Below are positions 26,536 to 27,500 of a stretch of 27,500 bases of DNA, piece after piece. How positions within the stretch are numbered: position 1 is the first letter of the stretch; each line of letters opens with the position of its first letter. Both the position numbers and the translations under genes were made by a program. The stretch is from Prorocentrum cordatum. Lineage: Eukaryota; Sar; Dinophyceae; Prorocentrales; Prorocentraceae. The stretch spans positions 60,001 through 87,500 of the forward strand of contig CAUYUJ010014003.1 of assembly GCA_963575745.1 (NCBI GenBank), read 5' to 3'. Below the pieces are notes generated by a model. It ran no database searches, was not told the origin of the DNA, and saw only the letters and a program-made list of their open reading frames with translations.

Positions 26536-26869
26536 GCTTGAGACCCGCTCGGGGTTAATTGCCACAAGCGTAAGCTTGTGGTCCTTCTTCGCTAGGGGGG
26601 CGGTCCCTCTTCGAAAGGGGGATCCCGCTGGACACCATAATTTCTCACGATCCTGTTTCCACGCCAAAAGGATGCACGGCTGTTACGCTTCTGAGCGGAG
26701 CCTGCCCGAAGCGGCAGACCAGACTGCGCTGGTCTTTCGAGGGGGAGCGCATCTCTCGCAGCGAAAAAAACAATGTGCAGGGATGCACGAGAAGGGGACC
26801 TGGGACGGAAGCAATGGAGACCGATCCTCAAGAAACTTCTTACAAAAAAGCCAGACCTCAGGACGTCCA
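26536..26869. other. Unassigned stretch with a tetraloop hairpin
   Basis: CCACAAGC-GTAA-GCTTGTGG (26562-26581) is a perfect 8-bp stem with a GNRA-class loop. The rest is unrecognised. Confidence 0.5.
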
Positions 26870-27020
26870 TTGATTTTTGGCGTGGGAGCGACACGCCTTC
26901 CGTGGCAGAACCATCGAAACCCAAGAAACCCAGGGCACCCCAAGAAACCCAAGAAACCATCGAACCCCAAGAAACACAAGCAGGGTCTTTCTTGGTATGG
27001 GCCCCCACTGCACTGAAACG
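26870..27020 (+). repeat. Dispersed repeat with CCCAAGAAAC motifs, copy 2
   Basis: Counterpart of 8236-8370, with extra tandem CCCAAGAAAC units and the same GGGCCCCCACTGCACTG end. It lies upstream of FB4 here. Confidence 0.8.
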
Positions 27021-27119
27021 TCGCCGATGCGTCTCGGGTCCAGTCTGGTCCTGCCCCTACTCCACCCCCTCTTCCTCAATCAGAGAGCGCATGCACAAAC
27101 TCTCGGGGTTCAAGCCAGA

Positions 27120-27200
27120 CGAGGCGGAGGCGGAGGAGGAGGAAGAGGAGGAGGAGGAGGATCGAGGAGAAGGAGGAGGATCGAGGAGGACATCTCTGGA
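27120..27200 (+). repeat. Short (GGA)n tract with GATCGAGGA units
   Basis: GGCGGAGGAGG leads to GATCGAGGAGAAGGAGGAGG and GATCGAGGAGGAC, the same variant as in 21330-21570. Confidence 0.85.
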
Positions 27201-27269
27201 CGCCCCACCACATCCCCGGCGTCATCGGCGGCGGCGGCCGCATGCGCGAGCAAAGAGCGCATACACAAA

Positions 27270-27370
27270 CTTTCCGGGTTCTACGCGGACCTCTCGGATC
27301 GGCGCTGGGCCGTTCCGCGAGCCAGAAGGGGTGGTCCAGCGCCGATCCAGGAATCCGCGCAGAGCTCCGT
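27270..27370. repeat. Foldback element FB4
   Basis: The arm at 27277-27308 (GGTTCTACGCGGACCTCTCG, then GATCGGCGCTGG) is largely complementary to 27335-27367. The centre, GCCGTTCCGCGAGCCAGAAG, matches FB3. Another partial arm (ACTCTCGGGGTTC) lies at about 27099. Confidence 0.85.
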
Positions 27371-27383
27371 ACGCACGTGCCTG

Positions 27384-27500
27384 TGAAATTTCTGATTCTT
27401 CTTCTTCGGCGCCCCTCCGCCAACCTCACGTACCAAAAAAGCGGCACAAACATAGTTGGCTGGTAACTTTGCGTCACAGAAGGAGCTCGACCACAAGAAA
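27384..27500 (+). repeat. Dispersed repeat following FB4, cut by the window edge
   Basis: Counterpart of 8086-8200, ending in GAGCTCGACCACAAGAAA at the window edge. Confidence 0.88.

Noticed and set aside
27281-27496. Minus-strand peptide WSSSFCD...LP..YVCA shared with 8.1-8.2 kb
   Set aside because: Reflects the dispersed DNA repeat; the frames diverge and stop at different places, with no sign of protein-level selection.

Overview
The window looks like intergenic or heterochromatic DNA from a large, repeat-rich eukaryotic nuclear genome. No host protein gene, rRNA or intact tRNA could be supported. The best guess is a dinoflagellate, possibly Prorocentrum-like. That rests on high GC, long CAA/GGA trinucleotide tracts, many unrelated minisatellites, and decayed LINE-type retrotransposon fragments that combine a Cys-rich coiled-coil ORF1, an endonuclease-exonuclease-phosphatase (EEP) domain, an RNase H domain and a C-terminal Cys-rich segment. 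The assignment is inference from style and recalled family features, not a database match. A dinoflagellate spliced-leader core was looked for and not seen.

Layout. 0-1.4 kb: unrecognised GC-rich DNA with a GAC-rich stretch. 1.6 kb: a weak tRNA-like (SINE-head-like) sequence. 2.0-2.6 kb and 5.7-6.3 kb: a segmental duplication of about 580 bp; each copy carries the N-terminal half of an RNase H domain on the minus strand. 3.7-4.1 kb: a minus-strand reverse-transcriptase (RT) fragment with a frameshift. 4.66 kb: a 59-nt near-perfect palindrome. 5.3-8.1 kb and 27.3 kb: a family of short foldback elements. 6.4-7.1 kb: a GGA tract facing a CCT tract. 9.3-11.55 kb: four different minisatellites in a row, bounded by inverted G-run/ACAAC ends. 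11.5-14.5 kb: CAA tracts, polypurine tracts and a GTCTC-rich unit. 14.5-16.3 kb: a satellite of about 108 bp flanked by a hairpin-bearing direct repeat. 16.67 kb: a pair of covarying hairpins. 17.0-18.0 kb: a 21-bp satellite with a 168-bp higher-order period. 18.0-19.4 kb: a second GTCTC unit followed by a 1-kb CAA tract. 19.7 kb: an AT island. 21.3-22.1 kb: a second GGA/CCT pair. 22.2-25.8 kb: a degenerate LINE lacking its RT. 20.95-21.25 and 25.8-26.5 kb: arrays of one 75-81-bp repeat in opposite orientations on either side of the LINE. 26.9-27.5 kb: second copies of modules first seen at 7.9-8.4 kb.

Nothing here is likely to make a functional protein. Almost all long open frames arise because the simple repeat under them lacks stop codons. 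The interest is structural: inverted ends around a satellite block, foldback families, covarying hairpins, and the same modules reused at distant positions.
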